Shown: positions 1 through 6,795 of the stretch, piece by piece | How the letters are laid out: each line of letters opens with the position of its first letter | Numbering within the stretch: position 1 is the stretch's first letter | Origin: GCA-2746365 sp964651445 | GTDB taxonomy: Bacteria; Pseudomonadota; Gammaproteobacteria; SZUA-229 | Reading direction: 5' to 3' | Length of the DNA stretch: 14,311 bases | Assembly: GCA_964651445.1 (NCBI GenBank) | Contig: CAZYYW010000060.1 | Location: 1 to 14,311 of the forward strand | Notes under the pieces: generated by a model | What the model was told of the DNA's origin: nothing | The model's database searches: none | Seen by the model: only the letters and a program-made list of their open reading frames with translations | Made by a program: the position numbers and the translations under genes

Positions 1-43
1 CTGCATGGATGCAGAAGGTAGGGCAACGCATGGAGCAGTTGCC

Positions 44-163
44 GAGACCACAGAGTTCACAGAGCGTGTTTAAAGTAAACACGACACTACAGGGTTGTTG
101 ATAAACCTCAACGTATTAAGGGTGAGCGGTATTAAACGATAACTCTGTGACCTCTGTGGTCTC
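44..163. repeat. Long inverted repeat built of period-9 CACAGAG units
   Basis: Arms 44-64 and 143-163 are reverse complements at 20 of 21 positions, with a 78-base spacer. Each arm is itself a short tandem repeat: CACAGAG at 49-55 and 58-64, and CTCTGTG at 143-149, 152-158 and 161-167, a strict 9-base period. The spacer holds a perfect small hairpin (CGTGTTTA, 3-base loop, TAAACACG; 66-84). No ORF lies inside. The shape suggests a small non-autonomous repetitive element or an intergenic structured repeat; the class is inferred. Confidence 0.7.
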
Positions 164-220
164 TGTGTCTAAAAAAATAACGGTATACCCACTCAATATG
201 GCATAGACCAAAAATATTTT

Positions 221-898
221 TTATATCGTAGGCTGCGCGTCGCCTTTGGTTTTTTCGAACGGTGCTATAAGCTTCTGGAAGTTCTCTGGGGCAACGTACT
301 GCAACACTTCTTTCGATTCCGCATGCAGCGCCAGATCCAGACCTTTTTCTGGGTACTGGAAGTGAATAACACCTGGAAGCTCTATACGTTTTTCGGGTTT
401 ACCAAAACGTGCCAGTATCGTGGCTTCATCCAAATTTACCGCCGGTAGAAACGTCAGGCTCACAATAATTTCATCGAGCACCTGCGGCAGATCCTCTGCC
501 GACAGTGTATATTGCCTTGCCAGGCCGGTCTCCATATATTCAGAACGCAGCGCATTGTCACGCCATTTCTTTATTTTTGTCTCATCAACACGGGTCTGCA
601 AGACCAGCTTTCCCGACAGCAAACCAGCGCGGTAATGGCCATAATACATTTCCAGGGCGCCGCTTTCTCCACTTCTAGCGACAATTGCCACCTCCATGTC
701 TGCGCCCAGTATTTTCACCGCATCAGACAGACGGCTATGCCCCGGTTGCAAACCGAACACGCGCGTGGAACCATCTTGCAGAACTTCAATCTGCCACGGC
801 AGTCCTACCAGCTTTTCAGTTTTTTTCGAAGCGTCAAAAAACGGGTAGGCAGCCAGTAGAAGCGCTGAAAAGGCAAACAGGAAAAAGAATATTTTCAT
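221..898 (-). CDS. Exported or membrane-anchored protein of unknown function
   Basis: I do not recognise a named family. The 225-residue product begins with a hydrophobic stretch (residues about 3-21, MKIFFFLFAF...), a signal peptide or N-terminal anchor, so the rest should lie in the periplasm. Two similar halves can be seen. One runs around residues 48-70 (GLQPGHS then a helix and LGADMEV) and the other around 156-200 (NLDEATILARFGKPEKR followed by a YPEKGLDLAL strand). That helix-LG/FGxP-strand layout recalls BamE/SmpA-like folds, but this is only a shape resemblance. The gene starts 36 bases after the dcd stop on the same strand, so it is probably co-transcribed with dcd. No good Shine-Dalgarno precedes the ATG. 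No clear intrinsic terminator follows; there is only an AT-rich AAAAATATTTTT palindrome around 211-222. Confidence 0.75.
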   Translation of the reverse strand: MKIFFFLFAFSALLLAAYPFFDASKKTEKLVGLPWQIEVLQDGSTRVFGLQPGHSRLSDAVKILGADMEVAIVARSGESGALEMYYGHYRAGLLSGKLVLQTRVDETKIKKWRDNALRSEYMETGLARQYTLSAEDLPQVLDEIIVSLTFLPAVNLDEATILARFGKPEKRIELPGVIHFQYPEKGLDLALHAESKEVLQYVAPENFQKLIAPFEKTKGDAQPTI

Positions 899-934
899 TG
901 GTAATGCAGATTGAAGTTGGCTACAAAAAGAGCG

Positions 935-1501
935 TTAGGCTTTCGGCAAGGTTACGCCCTTCTGCCCCTGGTATTTACCATCACGGTCAGCATAGGAGGT
1001 TTCGCAAACTTCATCAGACTCAAAAAACAGCATTTGAGCCACGCCTTCATTGGCATATATTTTTGCAGGTAGTGGAGTGCTGTTGGAAAACTCCAAGGTA
1101 ACGTGACCTTCCCATTCAGGCTCCAGCGGCGTGACGTTAACAATAATACCGCAGCGCGCATAAGTCGATTTACCCAGACAAATGGTTAAAACATTACGTG
1201 GAATTTTAAAATATTCGACAGTACGCGCCAGCGCAAATGAATTCGGAGGGATAATACAAACGTCTCCGGTGAAATCAACAAAGCTATGCTCAGAAAAATT
1301 TTTGGGGTCAACGATGGCAGAATTAATATTGGTAAATATCTTAAAATGGTCGGAACAACGCACATCGTAACCATAGCTAGATGTTCCATAGGAAATAAGC
1401 CGCTCACCAGCGCCATTGGTTCTTACCTGCCCTGCTTCAAACGGTTCAATCATGCCTTTGTCAGCCTGCCGACGAATCCACTTATCAGATTTTATACTCA
1501 C
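935..1501 (-). CDS. dcd: dCTP deaminase
   Basis: Converts dCTP to dUTP and ammonia in the cytoplasm, feeding dUTPase and thymidylate synthesis. The 188-residue length matches bacterial Dcd (about 190). Diagnostic segments are KSTYAR at residues 111-116 (phosphate/active-site region), VNVTPLEPEWEGHVTLEFSN at 121-140 with the catalytic glutamate expected at E137, and the C-terminal lid YQGQKGVTLPKA at 177-188 that closes over the triphosphate. Translation starts at GTG (1499-1501): a GAGG Shine-Dalgarno lies 6 bases upstream (1508-1511), and the resulting MSIKSDKWIR is the usual Dcd N-terminus. The unknown exported-protein gene follows 36 bases downstream. Family assignment is firm. Confidence 0.97.
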   Translation of the reverse strand: MSIKSDKWIRRQADKGMIEPFEAGQVRTNGAGERLISYGTSSYGYDVRCSDHFKIFTNINSAIVDPKNFSEHSFVDFTGDVCIIPPNSFALARTVEYFKIPRNVLTICLGKSTYARCGIIVNVTPLEPEWEGHVTLEFSNSTPLPAKIYANEGVAQMLFFESDEVCETSYADRDGKYQGQKGVTLPKA

Positions 1502-1572
1502 TGCTTACCTCGGTTATATGTCCTCATGTTGCGACATAGTGTTGTGTCTAATTGCGATAAAAAACGTGAGCG

Positions 1573-1581
1573 ATTGTAGCA
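1573..1581 (-). promoter_or_regulatory. Extended -10 promoter candidate for dcd
   Basis: On the minus strand this reads TGCTACAAT, a TGn extension in front of a near-consensus -10. No convincing -35 is visible, which is usual for extended -10 promoters. It would start transcription about 65 bases before the dcd GTG. The 1502-1651 gap also contains TTTTGACC twice (1617-1624 and 1631-1638). I see no clear terminator for the upstream TPR gene, so read-through into dcd is possible. Confidence 0.4.
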
Positions 1582-1651
1582 GACTCCGAAGCAACAGGCG
1601 AAACAGGATCAACGGCTTTTGACCCAGTAGTTTTGACCAAGCAGCTTCAGC

Positions 1652-2863
1652 TCAACTGTCACCGATTGATAACAACCACTGACTGGCTGTTATTTTAGTA
1701 TCACTAAACCCAACGGCTTTTTTTAAATGTATTTTTGTCGAGGCTAAATCTGTAAGTTCATGATAAGCCACAGCAATCAGCAAGTGAGCATTGCCCGACT
1801 TTTCAACCCCTTTGTGCAATGCTTTTTTTGCGTACTTAATGCTTGCCTTGTAGTTATCCTGGTCAAAATATATTTGAGCAATATAGAGATCTTCCTTACC
1901 ACTTGAAGAAAATTTTGAGGCTGTTTTATAACTGCTGAGTGCTTTTTCATCTTCCTTTGCTGTTATATAGAGTGTCGCCAGCAAACTATGAATTTTCAGG
2001 CTCTCTTTGATGATGTTTTTTTGTAGTGCGGTGGATAGTATATTTGCCGCTTTTTTCGGCAGGTTTTTTTCGTACAGCGCATAAACATATTGCAACAACT
2101 CATTCTCACGAATCAAAAAACCCTGCGAAAAACTAAGTTGCATAATTTCTAATGATTTGGCGTATTTTCCCTGCTCAAGATAAATGGATGCCAGTTGTCG
2201 CCAGTATTCTGCTTTATCGGGCCATAAGCGAATCATTTTTTCGACAATTTCAGTTGCCTCAGGCAGTCGATTTAACTGATAGTAAACAGCAAACAAAGTG
2301 GAATACGCTGACTTATCAGGCGCAAACAGTTTTATCGCCTGTTTTAAAGGTGGCACCGCCAACGCATATTTTTCAAGCTGATAATAAGCTGACGCTAGAA
2401 TCAAATAGCCAGTTTTTGATGGCTCGATAGTTGCCGAATCTTTCGCCATCTGTAAATATATTTTGGCAAATTTTATTGCCTGATTATAGTCTTCATCATG
2501 CATAGCAAGATTCGCCAGCATTTCGACCACCTGCAATTTTGTCGCGTCATTTAAACCCGGCTGTTGATAGCTAATCAAAAAATATTTTTGTGCCTGCGAA
2601 TACTGCTGCTGATATAGATAAATCAGTGCCTGCATATGATGGGTGTAGGCTTTATCTGCCGGTGATAATTTTGCAAGTCGAGCTTTTAACTTATCAATAT
2701 GCGTTTGCGCCTTGTTATATTTTTCCTTGTGCAAGAAAGCTTCAATCGCGGTCAGGCGCTTGAAGGTCATCATCGAAAGCGCCGCGTCTGAAGTATTGGC
2801 GAAGGAAAAACCTGACGCAAGCAATGCGATGCATAGAACGAGATTTTGGATAAACGATTTCAA
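1652..2863 (-). CDS. Exported TPR-repeat protein of the TonB cluster
   Basis: 403 residues with a signal peptide (hydrophobic 5-20, likely cut after SFA at about residue 22), then helix-turn-helix repeats with TPR character through most of the mature chain. Recognisable units include 'ASAYYQLEKYALAVPPLKQAIKL', abbreviated here to its YYQLEKYA core, then 'YLEQGKYAKSLEIM' and 'YFDQDNYKASIKYAKKAL'. A periplasmic scaffold role is inferred. It is the last gene of the TonB operon, and TPR proteins are known in the same place beside TtpC-type TonB systems of Vibrio and relatives, where the role is thought to be in assembly or support of the complex. The start is TTG (2861-2863), whose TTGA overlaps the tonB stop. 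No better in-frame ATG gives a signal peptide, so translation is probably coupled to tonB. Confidence 0.85.
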   Translation of the reverse strand: MKSFIQNLVLCIALLASGFSFANTSDAALSMMTFKRLTAIEAFLHKEKYNKAQTHIDKLKARLAKLSPADKAYTHHMQALIYLYQQQYSQAQKYFLISYQQPGLNDATKLQVVEMLANLAMHDEDYNQAIKFAKIYLQMAKDSATIEPSKTGYLILASAYYQLEKYALAVPPLKQAIKLFAPDKSAYSTLFAVYYQLNRLPEATEIVEKMIRLWPDKAEYWRQLASIYLEQGKYAKSLEIMQLSFSQGFLIRENELLQYVYALYEKNLPKKAANILSTALQKNIIKESLKIHSLLATLYITAKEDEKALSSYKTASKFSSSGKEDLYIAQIYFDQDNYKASIKYAKKALHKGVEKSGNAHLLIAVAYHELTDLASTKIHLKKAVGFSDTKITASQWLLSIGDS

Positions 2864-3501
2864 TTTTTGTTATCCAGTTTGAAGTTGATTTGTACCGACG
2901 CTCTTTGCTCTACCGCCACTTTGTTTTCAATTTTTGGTTTGAATTTCCATTTACTTAACGCACGTGAGGCCGAACGATCAAAAATATTCGGCGGTTCTGA
3001 TTTAAGTATTTCAATATCTCTAACCCCACCCACTTGCGTAATGGTGAATTCCAGCAACACAAAACCTTCCTTTTTCATCATCCTTGCGCGTTTTGGATAA
3101 ATCGGGTTAACCCGTGCCAGTGGTATGACATTGGCATTAACAGCACCACCGCCTGCGACGGCAACCATTGCATCACCCAAGGCGCTACTAGCGGCTAGAT
3201 TAATGGGTAGATTGATGTTCAGGCGTTGCATCATGGTTCGCTCAAATTTCTCAGGTGGTACTGGTTTTGGGATATTCACCTTGGGCTTTATCGGTTGTTT
3301 TTTTGGCTCTGGCTTCTTTGGTTTAATGCGTTCTTTTTTAATCAGTTGTTCATCTCGTTGCAAGCGGACAAACTCAATAACTCTAAGGTTGTCGTTATCA
3401 ATATGCTGCGTACCTGACACATCAATACTGCTTTTCATTGCAAACAAAAACAGTATTGAAAAAAAACAGGCCGCCGCAAAACTAGAGAAAAGGCGTGTCA
3501 T
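2860..3501 (-). CDS. tonB: TonB family energy transducer
   Basis: Transmits the proton-motive force harvested by ExbB/ExbD to outer-membrane TonB-dependent receptors. The 213-residue protein shows the standard order: an inner-membrane anchor (about 4-22), a Lys/Pro-rich periplasmic spacer (about 55-85, KPKKPEPKK and IPKPVPPEKF), and a C-terminal TonB domain (about 125-210). The C-terminal domain has NPIYPKRARMMKKEGFVLLEF and WKFKPKI, the conserved YP...A...G.V.L.F and W.F.P features. The spacer is short, as in TonB2-type proteins. The ATG shares its A with the exbD stop (TAATG), and the end overlaps the TPR gene by 4 bases, so it sits inside one operon. The likely client is the receptor encoded at 6796-9048, though others in the genome may use it. 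Confidence 0.94.
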   Translation of the reverse strand: MTRLFSSFAAACFFSILFLFAMKSSIDVSGTQHIDNDNLRVIEFVRLQRDEQLIKKERIKPKKPEPKKQPIKPKVNIPKPVPPEKFERTMMQRLNINLPINLAASSALGDAMVAVAGGGAVNANVIPLARVNPIYPKRARMMKKEGFVLLEFTITQVGGVRDIEILKSEPPNIFDRSASRALSKWKFKPKIENKVAVEQRASVQINFKLDNKN

Positions 3502-3905
3502 TACTGGGAATCAATTGATGCCGCGATGGAGATATTCTGCACCCCGGCAAGCCTAACCTGATCCATTACCTTCACTAATTTTCCGGTACGCGCATCCTGA
3601 TCGGCCTGAATGATGACCGAACTTTGCGGATATTGTGCTTTTAGTTGTTGAATATTAGCGCGCACCGCACGAATATCAATTTCACGATTATCAATCCAGA
3701 TATCACCGTTGGCACTTATTGCAATAAGAATATTACCCTTGGATTTTTTCTCAGCCGTGGTGGCTGATGGGCGATTAATATCTATACCGGTTTCTTTAAC
3801 AAAGGATGTCGTCACGATAAAAAATATTAATAAAATAAACACCACGTCCAACATTGGCGTTAAATCCAGTTCATTGTCTTCTTCGGTTTTTGGTAAACGT
3901 TTCAT
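3501..3905 (-). CDS. exbD: ExbD biopolymer transport protein
   Basis: Inner-membrane proton-channel partner of ExbB. 134 residues: a short cytoplasmic N-terminus, one membrane helix (about 19-38) and a periplasmic domain. The helix carries the essential aspartate within DLTPMLDVVFILLIFF (D20), the residue expected to be protonated during the cycle. The periplasmic part ends with VIIQADQDARTGKLVKVMD, the family's nucleotide-like alpha/beta segment. The ATG overlaps the upstream exbB stop (ATGA), and an AGGA motif lies about 11 bases upstream. Length and motifs are ordinary for ExbD2-type proteins. Confidence 0.95.
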   Translation of the reverse strand: MKRLPKTEEDNELDLTPMLDVVFILLIFFIVTTSFVKETGIDINRPSATTAEKKSKGNILIAISANGDIWIDNREIDIRAVRANIQQLKAQYPQSSVIIQADQDARTGKLVKVMDQVRLAGVQNISIAASIDSQ

Positions 3906-4417
3906 GGCGCGACCAATCCTTCGTTAAAGCGGTTAATTTTACGTTTTGCAATGGTTTCGATATTACGCAATACGAACAAACCAATAATACCGACTGCCAT
4001 TCCTGCCATAGTCGGCAGTGTCGCTAGTGAGATACCATCCGCCATAGCACGGGCATCACCCGTGCCCTGCACCGCAATGACATCAAAAATCCCGATCATG
4101 CCGTATACCGTGCCAAACAATCCCATCAGTGGTGTGACACGCACCAGAGTTCGAATAAAAGGCAGCGTAAAAAGCAACTGGTGGCGAAAAGAGTATTGCA
4201 ACGATTCACGAATACGACGTGCATTTTCATTATGAGAATTTTTATGCCAAATTGCGGTTAATTTCTTCTGCTCTTTTTTGGCAACAAATGAAAAATATAA
4301 CCAGCGTTCAACGACTAAAAACCAAAGTACAAACGCCATAATAAATATTATGTACAGTACAAAACCGCCTCTATCAAGAAACTCTGTTGTGCTATAAAAA
4401 AGTGACATTGGATTCAC
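3902..4417 (-). CDS. exbB: ExbB (MotA/TolQ/ExbB family), short form
   Basis: 171 residues with three predicted membrane helices (about 18-37, 92-113 and 128-151), as expected of an ExbB2-type channel subunit. Family motifs are TPLMGLFGTVYGMI (95-108) and GISLATLPTMAGMAVGI (128-144), which line the ExbD-containing pore. Translation is given from GTG at 4417, giving MNPMSLF; an ATG three codons later (4408) is equally possible, and neither has a clear Shine-Dalgarno. The gene begins 3 bases after the ttpC-type gene stops and overlaps exbD by 4 bases, so translation is probably coupled. It supplies the compact ExbB of a complex that also includes the long ExbB-like protein encoded upstream. Confidence 0.93.
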   Translation of the reverse strand: MNPMSLFYSTTEFLDRGGFVLYIIFIMAFVLWFLVVERWLYFSFVAKKEQKKLTAIWHKNSHNENARRIRESLQYSFRHQLLFTLPFIRTLVRVTPLMGLFGTVYGMIGIFDVIAVQGTGDARAMADGISLATLPTMAGMAVGIIGLFVLRNIETIAKRKINRFNEGLVAP

Positions 4418-4420
4418 TGT

Positions 4421-5782
4421 TTATTTTTCACGCGCAATCAAACCCACACTTTGATGTTCAATCACATCCAATATTCGGCGAGATTTAGCCACAATAAAGG
4501 TGTGCGCGAATAACAATGGAATGGCGACACTAAGCCCTAACACTGTGGTCACTAATGCGGTAGAGATACCCCCTGCCATCAGCTTAGGGTCACTGGTGCC
4601 AAACAAGGTAATGGTTTGGAAAGTAATAATCATACCGATGACAGTGCCAAGCAAACCCAACAACGGCGATACCGCTGCCAACAATTTAATCAAACCGTTA
4701 TAACGCTCAATTGCCGGCGCTTCCTTAATCATTGCTTCCTGCAAGGCGATCTCTCTTTCATTTAGCGGTTCATCTTTGTAGGCATGGTATACAAGCGCAA
4801 TTCTACCCAGCGGATTTTCCTTAGACGGCTGATCGAGATTTTCTATTTGCCGCGTTATTTTTGACGACACTAAACTCAAACAGTAAAAACGAAACAGTGC
4901 AATCAACAAACCAATTGCGCCCAGTACAAGAATAATGTAACCAACCACTCCGCCCTGATTAATTCGCTGCATAAATGTTGGTTTCAACGTTAGCAAATTA
5001 AACAACTGGCCGTGCGTCGGGTCAATGCTAATAACGGTTAACGATTCATCACTGTCAGAAAAATTTTGCGCGGTACGGCTATAACGTGCCGGCGGTTGTT
5101 TTTGCAACTGATGCAGCGCATTGGTGTCGTGGTCATGCTGCAAATAAAGGCCCTTGGCTATTACCGCATAAGCCCCTATACGGGTAACTTGTTGCGACTG
5201 TAACGAGCCATCACTATTAAAAACGTCGCTACTAAACTCGCGTGTTTTTCCGGTTTCGCCCATTTCCTGCAACATATAAAACCAAAGTTGCTCCAGTGCT
5301 TGCACATCTGGCAAGGTTTTACTTTGTGCTAATTGATTAAGAAATGCTAACCGTTGCGGATATTGCACGGACACTAAGGAACGCGAAAAGTCCGCTTGCA
5401 ATTCACCAGATGCCTGACGAACAGCACCAAATAATTCACCCAAATCACCCAGTTTTAGTTGCAGTGCCTGTTCTGTTTCAACTAATTTTTTTTCATTGCT
5501 AGCAATTTTTTCATTGAGCTGTTTACTTTGCTTTTTTAGTGTTTGCAGTTGTTTTTGCGCTGTAGACAATAATTCTTTTTGCTGTTTTTTTTCATTAACG
5601 AATTTTTTGATACGGGCATTTTCCTGTATCAGTTCATCATGTGTTTGTTGTTTTATGGTCTGCAATAATGCATCGAACGACGATACTGCTGGATTGGCAT
5701 TGGCGGCAGTACTCAGCAAAGCAAAAAAAAGCGACGTTTTAATGACGAGTTTTACTGTTCTTGTAATCACTGAGGCAGTCAT
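4421..5782 (-). CDS. ttpC: TtpC-type long ExbB with periplasmic coiled coil
   Basis: 453 residues. A signal peptide (hydrophobic 11-27, likely cut after ANA at about 29) is followed by a long charged helical region rich in Lys/Gln/Glu (about 45-115, coiled coil). A further periplasmic region leads to a membrane helix (about 278-300) and a C-terminal MotA/TolQ/ExbB domain with helices near 365-390 and 405-428. Motifs are AAVSPLLGLLGTVIGMI (369-385) and GGISTALVTTVLGL (404-417). This architecture matches TtpC of the Vibrio TonB2 system, a required fourth partner beside ExbB2, ExbD2 and TonB2. A strong GGAGG Shine-Dalgarno 7 bases before the ATG supports this start. The ATG overlaps the DUF3450 stop (ATGA). 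The symbol is by architecture and context, not by alignment. Confidence 0.9.
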   Translation of the reverse strand: MTASVITRTVKLVIKTSLFFALLSTAANANPAVSSFDALLQTIKQQTHDELIQENARIKKFVNEKKQQKELLSTAQKQLQTLKKQSKQLNEKIASNEKKLVETEQALQLKLGDLGELFGAVRQASGELQADFSRSLVSVQYPQRLAFLNQLAQSKTLPDVQALEQLWFYMLQEMGETGKTREFSSDVFNSDGSLQSQQVTRIGAYAVIAKGLYLQHDHDTNALHQLQKQPPARYSRTAQNFSDSDESLTVISIDPTHGQLFNLLTLKPTFMQRINQGGVVGYIILVLGAIGLLIALFRFYCLSLVSSKITRQIENLDQPSKENPLGRIALVYHAYKDEPLNEREIALQEAMIKEAPAIERYNGLIKLLAAVSPLLGLLGTVIGMIITFQTITLFGTSDPKLMAGGISTALVTTVLGLSVAIPLLFAHTFIVAKSRRILDVIEHQSVGLIAREK

Positions 5783-6549
5783 GGTTTTGCCTCCGCTTTG
5801 CTTGCCATAATGGTTAGTAGTTCAGGCGATTGTTGTTTGCGCGCAATTCTCAGCCCCATAGTGATAGAGTTTTTAACCTCACGGTTTTCAACACTTTGCC
5901 ACTGTCCTTGTGGCGCATTCCATACCCCATAATCGTTTCCATCCAGGGTTTGATAAAAGAATGCCACTCGCCCTATTTTCAGAAAATTCACATTTTTATC
6001 GCCAAGCATAGCGCGATAGGCTTCGATAGTTTTTCCGTATTCGATTTCAATCTGATAGGCTTCCAGTATCTTGCGGTATTTTTCTGCGACCGTAATGTCA
6101 GCACGTTTCATGGTGTTTTCGAGTTTTGTTAAACGCTGTTCACGCTCAACAGGTAAGAAAGGCACGTCTTGCGCGATAAACTGCCGCAGCGCAACAATCA
6201 TGCGCTGCATCATCGGCATAATCTGTTGCGCGGTCACTTCAATGTCAATAATTTGCGTTTTCAAGGAAGCCAGATCGTTGGTTTGAGATTGTATAATCTC
6301 TGTTAGCTGTTTGTTATAAATTTCATAACTTTCAGACTGCCTTAACGCATCTTTATACTGATCGACTAATTGATTGGTCTGCTCATGTAAACCATCAATT
6401 TTTAGCTGTTTCTGCTGTAGCTGTTGGTTGGTTTTAGCAACTTTGGCGCGGCTCTCATCAAGCGCATCCGCTGCTTGTAAAGAAAGAGAAAAACACACCA
6501 GCATGATGGTCAGAATCGCCATCGGCGACAACAAATAAGTTCGTTTCAT
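5779..6549 (-). CDS. DUF3450 family periplasmic coiled-coil protein
   Basis: 256 residues with a signal peptide (hydrophobic 11-25, predicted cut after LQA at about 26), then an extended Gln/Lys/Glu-rich coiled coil (about 33-100). A helical C-terminal domain carries FIAQDVPFLPVEREQRL (124-140) and RVAFFYQTLDGNDYGVW (194-210), the segments I associate with DUF3450. It is the first gene of the operon and overlaps the ttpC-type start by 4 bases. DUF3450 proteins commonly precede TtpC-ExbB-ExbD-TonB in marine gammaproteobacteria. A structural role in the periplasm, perhaps contacting the coiled coil of TtpC, is inferred. No strong Shine-Dalgarno is present, but the ATG directly follows the promoter region and gives a clean signal peptide. 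Confidence 0.88.
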   Translation of the reverse strand: MKRTYLLSPMAILTIMLVCFSLSLQAADALDESRAKVAKTNQQLQQKQLKIDGLHEQTNQLVDQYKDALRQSESYEIYNKQLTEIIQSQTNDLASLKTQIIDIEVTAQQIMPMMQRMIVALRQFIAQDVPFLPVEREQRLTKLENTMKRADITVAEKYRKILEAYQIEIEYGKTIEAYRAMLGDKNVNFLKIGRVAFFYQTLDGNDYGVWNAPQGQWQSVENREVKNSITMGLRIARKQQSPELLTIMASKAEAKP

Positions 6550-6592
6550 AAAACAGCGCTAAAGTCGGTGATAATAAAAGACAGGATGAGAA

Positions 6593-6607
6593 CGAGAATT
6601 ATAACAA
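6593..6607 (-). promoter_or_regulatory. Promoter with extended -10 overlapping a Fur-like box
   Basis: The minus strand contains TGTTATAAT (6598-6606), a perfect extended -10. The 15 bases at 6593-6607 match 9 of 14 defined positions of the 7-1-7 Fur consensus TGATAATnATTATCA, so a repressor bound here would cover the -10. The transcript would begin near 6591 and leave about 40 bases of leader before the DUF3450 ATG. The Fur assignment is inference from a partial match in AT-rich sequence. Confidence 0.45.
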
Positions 6608-6733
6608 ATATCAGTGCATTAGGGTATTGCACCTACTGTGACTGCGAAAAACTAGATACTTACACTTCGCAGGCTTTGTTTATACGGTTAGACAGGAGTG
6701 GTTGTGCGACCCAATAGCAGCCGTTTCAAACAG

Positions 6734-6756
6734 AGGGCTAAGCCGTGGCTAGCCCT
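6734..6756 (-). terminator. Stem-loop after the receptor gene, possible terminator
   Basis: AGGGCTA (6734-6740) and TAGCCCT (6750-6756) form a perfect 7-bp stem with a 9-base loop, about 40 bases past the receptor stop. Read on the minus strand it is followed by CTGTTTG, a poor U-tract, so it may be a weak or factor-assisted terminator. Next to it is a 9-base direct repeat AGCGGCAAT (6766-6774 and 6777-6785). The rest of the 6550-6795 gap holds only the promoter described for the TonB operon. Confidence 0.35.
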
Positions 6757-6795
6757 TATTAAACAAGCGGCAATCGAGCGGCAATAAGTAAACCA

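Noticed and set aside
1..14. Palindrome CTGCAT-GG-ATGCAG at the left edge
   Set aside because: Perfect but only 6 bp per arm with a 2-base loop, and its context is cut off by the window edge.
512..1101. Plus-strand ORFs of 115 and 138 codons opposite dcd and the unknown exported gene
   Set aside because: They lie antisense to well-supported genes, have no start signals or recognisable domains, and show compositions typical of frame shadows.
5460..5640. Low-complexity T-rich plus strand suggesting a repeat
   Set aside because: It is the Lys/Gln/Glu-rich coiled-coil coding region of the ttpC-type gene read from the other strand.
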